DNA from: Stomoxys calcitrans
Lineage: Eukaryota > Arthropoda > Insecta > Diptera > Muscidae
Reading direction: 5' to 3'
DNA: 64,000 nucleotides
Assembly: GCF_963082655.1 (NCBI RefSeq)
Contig: NC_081552.1
Coordinates: 128,931,494-128,995,493, forward strand
Shown: positions 12,117 through 24,330 of the stretch, in pieces
Position numbering within the stretch: the stretch's first letter is position 1
Layout of the letters: every line of letters begins with the position of its first letter
Program-made: the position numbers and the translations under genes
The notes under the pieces: generated by a model
What the model was told of the DNA's origin: nothing
The model's database searches: none
Seen by the model: only the letters and a program-made list of their open reading frames with translations

Positions 12117-13087
12117 ACAAGTAAAAGCGCGCTAAGTTCGGCCGGGCCGAATCTTATATACCCTCCACCATGGATCGCAATTGTCGAGGTCTTTTCCCGG
12201 CATCTCTTCTTAGGCAAAAAAGGATATAAGAAAAGATCTGCTCTGCTATTAGAGCGATATCAAGATACGGTGTAAAATGTCAGCCAATTCGAATAAGAAT
12301 TGCTCCCTTTGGGGGCTCAAGAAGTAAAATAGGGAGATCGATTTATATGGGAGCTGTATCAGCCTATAGACCGATTCAGACCATAATAAACACGTATGTT
12401 GATGGTCACGAGAGAATCCGTCGTACAATATTTCAGGCAAATCGGATAATACTTTCGATCTCTAGAGGCTCAAGAAGTCAAATCCCAGATCGGTTTATAT
12501 GGCAGCTATATCAGGTAATGAACCGATTTGAACCTTATTCGACAAAGTTGTTGAAAGTAAGAAAAAAACACGTCTTGCAAAATTTCAGCCAAATTGGGTA
12601 GGAAATGCGCCCTCTAGAAGCTCAAGAAGTCAAGGTCCAAGATCCGTTTATATGGCAGCTATATCAGGTTATGAACCGATTTAAACTATACTTGGCACAA
12701 TCATTGGATATCATAAGAAAACACGTCGTGCAAAATTTCATCCCAATCGGATAAGTATTGCGCACTCTAGAGGCTCAAGAAGTCAAGACCCAATATCGGT
12801 TTATATGGCAGCTATATCAAAATATGGACCGATATGGCCCATTTAGAATACCTACCGACCTACACTAATAACAAGTATTTGTGCAAAATTTCAAGCGGCT
12901 AGCTTTACTCCTTCGGAAGTTAGCGTGCTTTCGACAGGCAGACGGACGGACATGGCTAGATCGACATAAAATGTCGCGACGATCAAAAATATATATACTT
13001 TATGGGGTCTCAGACGAATATTTCGAGAAGTTAAAAACAGAATGACGAAATTAGTATACCCCCATCCTATGGTGGAGGGTATAAAAA
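12117..13087 (+). mobile_element. Family A element, copy A2
   Basis: Both ends are intact: ACAAGTAAAAGCGCGCTAAG at the left and the hairpin ending GGAGGGTATAAAA at the right. It has four unit motifs. The GGAC tract is very short, only GACGGACGGACA after 'CAGGCA'. It has a complete head unit. Confidence 0.8.
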
Positions 13088-13282
13088 TTACAGTCCCATT
13101 CGCCAATTTTTTGAGGATAAACGATTTTTTTTTACGTTTAATTAATATTAATATTAAACATCCCCATAATGGCAATCGATTAAGTATTCCTTAGTATACT
13201 TAGTAATGTTATATGTATAAGGAAGTATTGTAAAAATGTTTAGTTAATAATATGAAAACTGAATTATTTACATACATTTTAT

Positions 13283-14082
13283 TTTTATACCCACCTCCGA
13301 AGGATGGGGCCATATTCATTTTGTCATGCCGTTTGCAACATATCGAAATATCCATTTCCGACCCCATAAAGTATATATATTCGTGATCAGTGTAAAAATC
13401 TAAGACGATTTAGCCATGTCCGTCCGTCTGTCTGTTGAAATCATGCTACAGTCTTTAAAAATGGATATATTAAGCTGAAACTTTGCACAGATTCTTTTCT
13501 TGTCCATAAGCAGGTTAAGTTCTCAGATGGTCTATATCTTGATATAGCTGTCATATAGACCGTTCCGCCGATTTAGGGTCTTAGGCCCATAAAAGCCACA
13601 TTTATTATCCGATTTTGCTGAAATTTGGGACAGTGAGTTGTGTTAGGCTCTTCGACATCCTTTGTCAATGTGGCTCATATCGGTTTAGATTTGGATACAG
13701 CTGCCATATAGACCGATTCTCCAATGTAGGGTCTTAGGCCCGTAAAAGCCATATTTATTATCCGATTTTGCTGAAATTTGGGACAGTGAGTTCTGTTAGG
13801 CCCTTTGACACCCTTCTTCAATTTGGTCCAAACCGCCCATATTTGGATATAGCTGCCATATTGACCGATCTCTCGATTTAAGGTAGTGGGCCATTTAAAG
13901 GCGCATTTATTGTCCGACGTCGCCAAAATTTGGAACAGTGAGTTGTGTTGGGCCTTCGACATTCCTCTTCAATTTGGCCCAAATCGGAACATATTTCGTT
14001 ATGGCTGCTATGGGGCATAAGTTATACATTTTTCACCAGGTTTTGACGAAAGGTGGTTTACATATAACGCCTTTTTACTTGT
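13283..14082 (-). mobile_element. Family B element, copy B2
   Basis: Minus-strand family B copy with the 3' hairpin arm at about 13285-13310, the core near 13370-13395 and the GTCC/GTCT tract at about 13415-13435. The 5' end has lost the palindrome and the first hairpin arm: 'TTTACATATA' joins straight to 'ACGCCTTTTTACTTGTT'. Its 5' end abuts the 3' end of the family A copy at 14083 with no spacer. Confidence 0.75.
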
Positions 14083-14866
14083 TATACCCTCCACCATAGG
14101 ATGGGGGTATACTAATTTCGTCATTCTGTTTGTAACACCTCGAAATATGCGTCTAAGACCCCAAAAGGTATATATATTCTTGATCGTCATGTCATTTTAA
14201 GTCGATCTAGCCATATCCGTCCGTCTATCCGTCCGCCCGTCCATCTGTCGAAAGCACGCTCACTGTCGAAGGACCTAAGCTAGCCGCTTGAAATTTTGCA
14301 CAAATACTTTTTAGTAGTGTAGGTCGGTTGGTATTGTAAATGGGTCAAATCGGTCCATGTTTTGATATAGCTGCCATATAAGCCGATCTTGGGTCTTGAC
14401 TTCTTGAGCCTCTAGAGGGCGCAATTCTCATCCGATTGCACGTAGTGTTTTGGTAGCACTTGCAACAACTACGCTAAGTAAGGTTTAAATCGGTTAATGT
14501 TTTGATATAGCGGCCATATAAACCGATCTTGAGTCTTGACTTCTTGAGACTCTAGAAGGCGCAATTCTCATCCGGCTTCTCTCATGACCTTCAACATACG
14601 TTTCTAATATAGTCTGAATCGACCAATAGCTTGATACATCTCCTCTATAAACCTACAATATATCCCGATTTTGCTTCTTGGGCCCCTACAAAGCGCAATT
14701 CTTATCTGAATGAACTGAAATATTACACAATGACTTCTACAATGTTCAGCATTCATTTATGGTCCGAATCGGACTATAACTTGATATAGGTCCAATAGCA
14801 TAACAGTTCTTATTCAATATTCTATGTTTGTCTAAAAAGAGATACCGCGCATAGAACTCGAACGAA
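14083..14866 (-). mobile_element. Family A element, copy A11, 5'-truncated
   Basis: Minus-strand copy beginning (in plus coordinates) with the TATACCCTCCACCATAGG hairpin and the core near 14170-14200, followed by about three diverged unit motifs. It breaks off near 14866 in text equivalent to the head region, before the terminal palindrome. It is more diverged than most plus-strand copies and looks older. Confidence 0.7.
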
Positions 14867-15693
14867 ACCCAAGTGATGCTCTTTCCTGCTATTTTGCGGC
14901 GTAAAATGGACATCGGAGGGAAATAAAATAAAACCCGAAAATATTTTTCTAAAATTGAAATTGAAATGTTTCGTTGCTTGGCTCTCTCACAAATGGTTGT
15001 CGCTAATTTGCAATTTTTACTTTGATTGTAAATTGGTACTTAACCCTGCTTGTTGTGCAATCACTTTGAAACTTTACATGTAATAAGCCTTCGGTTACCT
15101 GATAACTAAAAGATGTTTCTATGCAGTAAAGTGCCCGAAAATCGGGGTTGGAAAAAAAATATAGGACAGACACTATATTTATAATCAAAAATAAGATTGA
15201 AAAGCTAGATAATTCTTTTTTTAAATTGAGATTCCGTTGCAGGATATTGTCCGAATAGCATAGCAAAAAACCTTTAAAATGTCAGCAAAAGCGTGTTTTT
15301 GCTAGAAGCATTTGACTGTAAATCCGTATAGCGATTTCAATTTCGACCAAGAAATATCATCAGCGCACGATGTCAAATAAATTATGGTGCTTTACGTACC
15401 ATCCCAACTAGAGTAGGTTTTAAAGCACACATCTGAATTTGAATAGGGCTCTTTAAGACGACTTGCTTCACAAGTGCAATAGAAAACAAATCAAATCTTA
15501 CTTCTTACTAAGTCACTGATGTGAAAACGCTACACCTGTCTAAATTGGGTTAAGGTGCACTGTACCAACCAACATCCAAATTTTTGATACAAACGTTATG
15601 GAAACCTATCTCCATGTTTAAATTCTTGAATACAAAAATAAATTCTTTTAAATATTATTGGAAACGGATTAGGAATTTCCATTTTTATTAAAT
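14867..15693. other. No gene recognised
   Basis: This is AT-rich sequence with an 87-codon minus frame at 15003-15266 that has no recognised motif. No repeat boundary is seen before the family C start at 15694. Confidence 0.5.
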
Positions 15694-17100
15694 ACTAGCT
15701 GACCCGGGCCCGCTCCGCTGCGCCTTCTTTTACTTTATATGGAACAAAAGTTTCCTTGGAATATTCATTTTCGACAATTAAAGATTTTTTAGTGAAATAC
15801 CATGCTACGAAAATAGTATATAGCTTGACTAACAGTTTAACAATATAAGTGCCTTTATCTGAATCCCATATGATCTTTATTGGTCTACGAATTTAAGTTT
15901 GGATGAAAGGTGTACTCCATTCTTAAAATACTTTATTTCAGCCCGAAGAGAAAGTGTGATGCCCTAAATACATGGTGCTACATTTGGATATCAAATTCGT
16001 ATTCTACTCCACAAATACCTTTATTTGAGCCCCATATTGCGATGGTCACTAAAAAATTGCTGTGTGTGGGGCATTTTGGGAAAGGAGTAGACCCCCAGAA
16101 AAAAGGTTCCATAAATAGGTATCAATTCTTACTCTACCTCCCAATACTTTTTATTTAGGCCCACATTGTTATGGTCGGTAAATATGCCCGATATAGGGGT
16201 GTTTTGGGGATTGGGGTGGTCCCCCAAACACTAAGCCCGGAAAATATATCAGCAACGTGCTCTATTCTCATATATCTATATATCATTTATTTGAACCCCA
16301 TATTGTCATTGGCCTCAAAATTGGATATCAAATTCGTTTTCAAATCTCATTTAAACTCCTTGCAAAAGTCAGCAAATATGTCCGGTTTGGGGTATTGGCC
16401 CTAAAAACTGTAAATATTTAGTTCCACTCTCTTTACGACCCAAATTGTTTTGGTGAGCAAATCCGTCCTATTTGGGGGTTGTTATGGTGGTGAGACGTCC
16501 CCTAGACAGTTGGTCCCTAATGTTGATATCAGATACGTGGTCTACTCCCAAATACCTTTAATGTGAGCCCCATATTTCCATAGTCGGCAAACATGACCGG
16601 CTTAGGGGGTGTTTTGGGGGATGGGCGGGCCTCAGTGAGTTGGCCTTGAAAATATATATCGGATTCGTGTTCCACTTTAAAAACCCTCTTATTTGAGCCT
16701 CATATTGCAAAAGTCAGCAAATACTTCCTATTTGGGTGGTGTTGTGGGGGTGGTGTGGCCCCATAGACAGTTTTCCTAAATATTGATGTCAGATTCGTGC
16801 TTTATTCCCAAATGCCTTTCATTTGAGCCCCATATGGCTATGGTCGTAAATTTGTCCCCTTTTGGGTAGGTTTTTGGGGAGAGGTTGCCCCCCAAACACT
16901 TGGTCCCATATTTGATTATAAGATTCTAATTCTACACTCAAATACCTTTTATTTGAGACCCTTATTCCCATGGTCAGAAAATAAGTCCTGTTTGGGGGGT
17001 GTTTTGGGGAAGGGGTCCACCCCCCCAGAAACGTGTTCCCACATTTGGATATCATATTTGTATTCTACTCGCAAATATCTTTCATTTGAGTCACATTGAT
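15694..17100 (+). repeat. Family C repeat, copy C2, 3'-truncated
   Basis: It begins AATACTAGCTGACCCGGGCC, identical to the start of copy C3 (42825). About nine ~131-bp units follow. It ends abruptly at 17100, where a minus-strand family A element begins. Family C text does not resume after that element, so the 3' part was lost or lies elsewhere. Confidence 0.7.
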
Positions 17101-17963
17101 TTTTATACCCTCCACCATAAGATGGGGGGTATACTAATATCGTCATTCTGTTTGTAACTACTCGAAATATTCGTCTGACACCCCATCAAGTACATATATT
17201 CTTGATCGTTGTGACATTTTATGTCGATCTAGCCATTTTATGTCGATCTAGATGTCCAACAACTGTGCCAAGTATGGTTCAAATCGGTTCATAACCTGAT
17301 ATAGCTGCCGTATAAACCGATCTTAAGTTTTGACTTCTTGAGCCTCTAGAGTGCGCAATTCTTATCCGATTTGAATGAATTTTGGCACGACGTAATTTGT
17401 TATGATATCCAACAACAGTGCCAAGTATGGTTCAAATCGGTTCATAACATGATATAGCTGCCATATAAACCGATCTTGGGTCTATACTTCTTGAGCCTCT
17501 AGAGTGCGCAATTCTTATACGATTGGAATGAGATTTTGCACGACGTGTTTTGTTATGATATCCAACAACTGTGCCAAGTATGGTTCAAATCGGTGCATAA
17601 CCTGATATAGCTGCCACATAAACCGATCTTGGGTCTTGACTTCTTGAGCCCTAGAGGTCGCAATTATTATCCGATTTGCCTGATTTGTACGACGGATTCT
17701 CTCATGACCATCAACATACGTGTTTATTATGGTCTGAATCGGTCTATAGCCCGCAATTATTATTCGAATTGGCTGACATTTTACACAGGTCTCCCACATG
17801 TAATTTAATTGTGGTCCAAACCGGATCATATCTTGATATCGCTCGAATAGCAGAGCAAATCTTTTCTTATATCCTTTTTTGCCTAAGAAGAGATGCCAGG
17901 AAAAGAACTCGACAAATGCGATCTATGGTGGAGGGTATATAAGATTAGCACGCTTTTACTTGT
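17101..17963 (-). mobile_element. Family A element, copy A12, with internal deletions
   Basis: Minus-strand copy with an intact 3' hairpin at 17105-17135. The GTCY tract and the 'GCGGCTAGC' segment are missing: the 'GTCGATCTAG' text is duplicated and then jumps straight into the units. It has three unit motifs. Near 17750 the head unit is also shortened, and the terminal palindrome is deleted ('ATATAAGATTAGCACGC'). Confidence 0.75.
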
Positions 17964-18369
17964 TTATATTAAAAATAAAATTGGAAAATTTTCTTAATAA
18001 TATTAATGCTATTTTTGACGTTTAATCTAAGTCGTGGGATCTCCTTCATTTTAAATGGAATTTAATTAATTTAATATACTGCCATATAACGCAACTCACA
18101 TTCAGTTCAAAGATATACATTCTTATGTCAAGGACGAGATTTTAAAAATTGAACATACTATTTTAATAAGTCTTTGTGATTAAGATATTATTTTTAAAAC
18201 CAAGCATGAAATCGTAAAAATTAGGAGCATTTACTTGTCATTTAGGACAAAACGCTTCCTTAATATTACTTTTATATTAGGACACATTTTTTCAGTGTAC
18301 ACTCTGCATCATTAATAATTTGCCGCGTATCGTTCTAAGCAGTTAGAGCATTGGGGAGCCGTTTCTTAA
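17964..18369. other. No gene recognised
   Basis: This is AT-rich spacer. No frames or repeats are recognised. Confidence 0.5.
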
Positions 18370-19705
18370 GATTAGGTAATGTTGAAAAGAGGATGCGGAT
18401 ATTAATCCGCCGCATGCCACTATGGACATACACCTAAGCCAGCAATCGGCTTGTTGTGCGCTCTAAATACTAAAAAGTAACCTCGAAAAAAAATTTAAGA
18501 TGGGAATTCCGTTCTACTTACAATATCCCTAATTGTTTTCCATACTACTCCCCTATGATGGTTCATGTTTGGTATGATATCCCCTCCTAAGAACCGGTGT
18601 CTATTAGCCGCGAAAGCCGGGCAATGATATAAGAAACGCTCCAACGTCTCATCACCTTCGCCACATGCCCTACATATGCTATCACTAAGCATAAGTGACT
18701 TCGTATTCCATGTGTCCCTTTATGATACCGAAAGCGTTGCTAATCATCTTCGTACTTCCTGTCGGTATCCGGATTTCCCCATAGAATTATCGCCATCCTA
18801 CATATCTCGTCCACCGCGCCCTTAACTCGGACTGCTTCAACCCGAAAAGCTTAGGGTTAACCAAGTTTATTGACGGCAGTCCTCTGGCTTTCACTGCCAA
18901 ATCGTCGGCTTTCTCTCAGTTGCTCTGATATGGCCCCACACCCAAACGTTGCAGATTGTGCCATTCTCAGAAACGCGTTAATATCCTTCTTCACTCCTAG
19001 ACGTTTCACGACCTAACCGCCCAGGTTGTTATTGCACTGATGGCCAGTTTACTGTTCGTAAAAAAAAATTTCACACTCGACGTCCTGGTGTGAACACCAC
19101 ACCATCTCATGCATTTCGTGATCGCCCGGATCACTGCCTGCCTGGAATCGTATTATGGTCAGGCAGTCGAAAACAGATATCAGTGGTTGGGTTCTCAATG
19201 TAGACCCCCAGGCCCACTCTGTCCACTAGCTTTGATTCACCTATATAGAGTTTCGTCAATCCAAGACTCTATGGCAGTAATGTCTCGCACTCGACCTCAA
19301 GTGTCATCTCAGGTATCCGGAAACCTCTTCTAATCCATGCAGTCATCGCCTCGATTATACCACGATGGTATGACCCGCTCCTTTTCTCTATTCATTCTCC
19401 CGTCGCTTTAAGCCTTATAACCGCAGTGACTGCTTCACACTTAATCTGTTTGTCAAAGGGCGTGGTTCTCTTGCTCAGCCTATGCCAAGACAATATGTTC
19501 TCTGAACCTGTTGTGTTATCCTAACGTTGCACTTTTCTCAATCGCAGTCCACCAAACTACTGAGGCGTAAGTAAATATTAGTCTAACCACGCTCCTGTAG
19601 AGCCAGTGGATTATTCAAGCCGAATTTCACTCCTACGGCCCATCTACATGATGCCCAACATCTGTCAGCATCGAAAACATTGGACATGGTCGCCCAATGT
19701 TCTCA
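18370..19705 (-). pseudogene. RNase H LINE 3' end, copy 2 (minus strand)
   Basis: Same family as the copy at 10590. The clearest piece is 18495-18692 (MLSDSICRACGEGDETLERF ... YHCPAF), the Cys-rich C-terminus with a C-x2-C pair and a later His-Cys. Upstream on the minus strand, broken frames continue through the RNase H region (18700-19300) to the RT thumb and linker near 19450-19700 ('QQVQRTYCLGIG'). Stops and frameshifts are frequent. The 3' tail at 18370-18384 is a worn 'CAACATTACCTAATC'. Confidence 0.75.
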
Positions 19706-19879
19706 ATGTGTTTAATATTATAAACTTTTCTATTATTTGATTTTGGATCCAAATTCACATAAAACAACGGCAGATACTGAATCGCATTACGACTTAAAGC
19801 AGGTCTAACACTTCTTACTTGGTGCCAACTCTAAAAGAACGCTCTAGCTTAAGTTGGTAGGTGTAGAAAACAAACGTTT

Positions 19880-20027
19880 CCGCTTCGCTGAATTTGAAAA
19901 TTTTTCTGTATTGGTTTGAATTTCATTATTGGTTTAACTTTCCATTTGGCGGGCTTTTGAGGTGGGGCGGCCGCCCTAGACATCCCACCTCAAATAAGTA
20001 TACCAGATTTCTGTGTTTGAGGTATTA
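19880..20027 (+). repeat. Family C repeat, copy C4, left part
   Basis: This family C stretch includes 'CCATTTGGCGGGCTTTTGAG' and 'GGCGGCCGCCCTAGACATCC'. It is cut by family A copy A3 and resumes at 21521. Its minus-strand text aligns with both flanks of the Transib at 37463-40515 and so serves as a paralogous empty site for that insertion. Confidence 0.65.
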
Positions 20028-21520
20028 ACAAGTAAAAGCGTGCTAAGTTCGGCCGGGCCGAATCTTATATACCCTCCACCATGGATCGCATATATCGAGT
20101 TCTTTTCCCGGCATCTCTTCTTAGGCAAAAAAAGGATTTAAGAAAAGATTTGCTCTGCTATTAGAGCGATATCAAGATATGGTCCGGTTTGGACCACAAT
20201 TAAATTATATGTTGGAGACCTGTGTAAAATGTCAGCCAATTCGAATAAGAATTGCGCCCTTTGTGGGCTCAAGAAGTTAAATAGAGAGGTCGATTTATAT
20301 GGGAGCTATATCAGGCTATAAACCGATTCAGACCATAATAAACACGTATGTTAAAGGTCATGAGAGAATCCGTCGTACAAAATTTCAGGCAAATCGGATA
20401 ATAATTGCGACCTCTAGAGGCTCAAGAAGTCAAGATCCCAGATCGGTTTATATGGCAGCTATATCAGGTTATGAACCGATTTGAACCATATTTGGCACAG
20501 TTGTTGGATATCATAACAAAATACTACGTGCCAAAATTCATTTAAATTGGATAAGAATTGCGCCCTCTAGAGGCTCAAGAAGTCAAGACCCAAGATCGGT
20601 TTATATGACAGCTATATCAGGTTATGGACCGATTTGAACCATACTTAGCACAGTTGTTGGTTGTCATAACAAAACACGTCGTGCAAAATTTCATCCCAAT
20701 CGGATAAGAATTGCGCACTCTAGAGGCTCAAGAAGTCAAGACCCAAGATCGGTTTATATGGCAGCTATATCAGGTTATGGACCGATTTGAACCATACTTA
20801 GCACAGTTGTTGGATGTCATAACAAAACACGTCGTGCAAAATTTCATCCCAATCGGATAAGAATTGCGCACTCTAGAGGCTCACGAAGTCAAGACCCAAG
20901 ATCGGTTTATATGGCAGCTGTATCAGGTTATGGACCGATTTGAACCATACTTGGCACAGTTGTTGGATGTCATAACAAAACACGTCTTGCAAAATTTCAT
21001 TCCAATCGGATAAGAATTGCGCACTCTAGAGGCTCAAGAAGTCAAGACCCAAGATCGGTTTATATGGCAGCTATATCAGGTTATGGACCGATTTGAACCA
21101 TACTTAGCACAGTTGTTGGATGTCATAACAAAACATGTCGTGCAAAATTTCATTCCAATCGGATAAGAATTGCGCACTCTAGAGGCTCAAGAAGTCAAGA
21201 CCCAAGATCGGTTTATATGGCAGCTATATCAAAACATGGACCGATATGGCCCATTTACAATACCAACCGACCTACACTAATAAGAAGTATTTGTGCAAAA
21301 TTTCAAGCGCCTAGCTTTACTCCTTCGGAAGTTAGCGTGCTTTCGACAGACAGACGGACGGACGGACGGACAGACGGACGGACATGGCTAGATCGACATA
21401 AAATGTCGCGACGATCAAGAATATATATACTTTATGGGGTCTCAGACGAATATTTTGAGTAGTTACAAACAGAATGACGAAATTAGTATACCCCCCATCT
21501 TATGGTGGAGGGTATAAAAA
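20028..21520 (+). mobile_element. Family A element, copy A3
   Basis: Complete at both ends, with a head unit and seven unit motifs in total. The central units are nearly identical to each other at 153-bp spacing: 'GCGCACTCTAGAGG' falls at 20713 and again at 20866. The GGAC tract is at 21352-21385. It is inserted cleanly into family C, between 'TTGAGGTATTA' and 'CAAACTAAATTTTGC'. Confidence 0.85.
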
Positions 21521-23756
21521 CAAACTAAATTTTGCGTAAATCGCCCCACCCATCTCCGAAATATGGAGTGAATGGAGAATTGGAGTAGTCAAACCCTTTG
21601 GCTCGAAAGATGATATCAGATTAATTTTCTACTCCCAAAAACCACATTTGAGCTACATATTGCTATAGTCGGTATATATGTGCCGTTCATGAGGAGTTTA
21701 TGAGATGAGTCGTACCTAAAACACTTGGCCATAAAACAGATATCGGATTTGAGCCCGTTTTTGCCATAATCAACAAATTTGTCCAGTTTGAGCGGTATTT
21801 AGGTTTGGGCGGCCTCCCACGCACTTAGCCCTGAAAAAATATCAGCATCGTGCTCTACTGTTAAATTCCTTTTATTTGAGCCACAATTCCAATTGGTTTA
21901 GGTGGATTTTATGGGGTGAGAGTATCTCCAAACACTTGGCCTCAAAATTGGATATCAAATTCGTTTCCTACTATCAAATACCAATATTTTTTCAGCTTCT
22001 TATTTTCATAGTTGGCAAACATGACCGGACCGGTTTGAACGGAGTTTAGGGGGCAGGCCCTGAAATAGTATCAGCATCGTGCTAGAACACGATTTTGTTT
22101 GAGCCCCATAAAGTAAAGCATTTTGAAGGTCGCGATCAAGATATTCAAGGCAACTGGTCTCGTTCAAATCCAGCCTAATTAATTTTTTTTGTGTTGCTTA
22201 TCTATTTGAAAGCTACCACTTGGGATACCACAGTTTTAAAGATCCGTAGGTGCCCCAATTTGTCTATCCTAATTTGAGGGTAAAAAGCGTACTCTTCTGC
22301 CAAAGACCTTTTATTGGTGTCCAATTCTGTCTTCATCGGCCTTCATTTATTATTTTCAATTCTACTCTACTGTCATTGAACTTTGGTTCAAAACCCATAT
22401 TATCCCGATCGAATTACACGTCTTATTGAAGCGTATTAGGTGGGTGGGCCAGTCCCAGACTCTGTTCCTAATGTGTATATCAGATTCGTAGTCAACTCTC
22501 AAAGACCTTTCATTTAATACCCATTTTGTGACATTGGACATTCATGCCCTTTTTGGGGTTGGACAGACCCTGTAGATACCTTGGACCAAATTCTTATAAC
22601 ATATGTGAACTCAACTTCCAAACATCTTTCATGTGATACCCATATTGTCTCAATCGGCAAATATGTCCTGTTGAGGGGTTTTTGGAGGATGGGGCCTCCT
22701 CAGACACCATGGAATAAAGTTTTATATCAGCTTTTTAATATACTTTTAAATACATTTCTTTTGTTATCCATATTACCCCAATCGATAAATATGTCCAGCT
22801 GGGGGTTTTGGGGGGTGGAGAGGCCCGTCAGACACCAAGGAATATATTTTTATGTCAGATTTGTACTTTTTTTAAACACCTTTCATTTGATACCCATATT
22901 GCCCAAAGAGGTAAAAGTGTCCTGGGGGGTGGAGAACCCCCCGACATTTAAGATGATATTTTTATGCCAAGTTCGTATTTTAGTCTTTTATACCTCTCAT
23001 TTGATACCCATATTGCCCAAAGTGGTAAAAGTGTCCTGTAGGGTGGTGTTTTGGGGGGTGGGTAACCCCTGACATTAAGAGTGACATTTTTATGCCAAGT
23101 TCATACTCTACACTTAAATACCTTTCATTTGATACCCATACTGTCCCTGTCGGTAAACATGTCCGTTCGGGTTGGTTTTGAGATGGGGCGTCCCCCATGT
23201 AAGTTGACCCCAAAATTTTATACCAATTTCGTGTTTTTGGGGTACCATAAGGTGGCATGCAAAATATCGATTTAATCGGTGCACCCATCTCCGAGATCTG
23301 GCGTTTTTGAAAATTTGGTAAGGTGAGGGTCTTCCCCCTCTTCGGGTATCAAAAAATGTAGTACAATATTTTCACCGCCGTTTTGAGTCCGTATAGACTG
23401 AAAAACGGCTAAACCGATTACCTTGACATTTTCACGGATTGTGTAAGTTGGTCTGGGAGGAAACATAGGCAATATAATTTTTTAATATCGGGAGGGGGGG
23501 CAAACCCTACCCCTAACCCTAAAAGTACTACCAAAAAATTAAAGTGGACCGATCGTTACAACATGCGATTCAAATAAAAGGAATTCAAGAGTAGAGTACG
23601 AATTTCATAATAAAATTTGGTTCTATGTACCTGGGGGCCGCCCCAGCCCCAGACACCTTAAAATAAGTTTATCATGACAATGTGGGACTCAAATGAAAGG
23701 TATTCGGGAGTAGATTACCAATACGGTCAGGAGGTAGGAATAGGCCTTATAATTTA
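21521..23756 (+). repeat. Family C repeat, copy C4, right part, strongly diverged
   Basis: It continues from 20027 after the A3 insertion ('TTTTGCGTAAATCGCCCCAC' matches the 3' half of copy C3). The downstream sequence is a series of diverged ~131-bp units with 'CTTTCATTTGATACCCATAT' and 'TTTTGGGGGGTGG'. It may represent more than one old element. No coding capacity; the 163-codon frame at 22581-23072 follows the repeat units. Confidence 0.55.
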
Positions 23757-24035
23757 TTGATAACGGAAGGGGGCGGTCCCTCCACACGACCAAAAAATGT
23801 TGAACAAATTGTCATTCTATTACTAGTAGCATCCCCGAAGAGGTTAAATAGGATGGTCGAAAGTATTCAAACTCCAAAATCAACAAAATCAATGGTGACA
23901 TCCAATATATATGTGGACGAATTGAAAGCAAGAGTAAAAGATATTGATCTTCTTGAAAATGCAGCTGTAAGAATTATTTCTAATTTTACTGAAGAATAGT
24001 TGAACACATCTGATAACTCCGAAGTGGTTTTGAGT
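23757..24035 (+). other. Unassigned 80-codon open frame
   Basis: The open frame at 23757-23999 (… SNIYVDELKARVKDIDLLEN …) has ordinary protein-like composition and directly precedes a SINE and the Transib pseudogene. I cannot match it to the N-terminus of the intact Transib protein in this window. It may be part of the same dead element, a different element, or chance. Confidence 0.3.
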
Positions 24036-24330
24036 CCACCGTAGCGCAGAGGTTACCATGTCCGCCTATGGCGCTGAACGCCTAGGTTCGAATCCTGGCG
24101 AAACCATCAGAAAAAATTTTCAGCGGTGGTTTTCCCCTCCTAATGCTGACAGGTACTATGCTACGTAAAACTTCTCTCCAAAGAGGTTTCGCACTGCGTC
24201 ATGCCGTTCGGACTCGGCTATAAAAATGAGGCCCCTTATCATTGAGCTTAATCTTGAATTCGACTTCACTTATTGGTATGTGAGAAGTTAGCCCCTGTTC
24301 CTAAGTGAAATTTTCATGGCCAAATTTGCA
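24036..24330 (+). mobile_element. tRNA-derived SINE, copy 1
   Basis: The head is tRNA-like. An A box-type string lies at 24042-24052 (TAGCGCAGAGG) and a B box, GGTTCGAATCC, at 24085-24095, as in RNA polymerase III promoters. The body has 'TTTTCAGCGGTGGTTTTCCC' and 'TCCAAAGAGG', and the tail ends near 'TTCATGGCCAAATTTGCA'. Two minus-strand copies at 31077 and 59795 share body and tail. It is not a functional tRNA gene, because the head runs into a shared, unrelated body. Confidence 0.8.

Noticed and set aside
20028..21520. CRISPR-like array of regular repeats
   Set aside because: The whole 153-bp unit is repeated, with no short repeat/unique spacer alternation, and the setting is a eukaryotic transposon.
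22581..23072. 163-codon plus frame
   Set aside because: It tracks the family C units ('LSILPKVVKVSC' repeats) and has no domain.
24036..24110. tRNA gene
   Set aside because: A and B boxes are present, but the segment is the head of a SINE with a shared body at three places. I saw no proper acceptor-stem closure.
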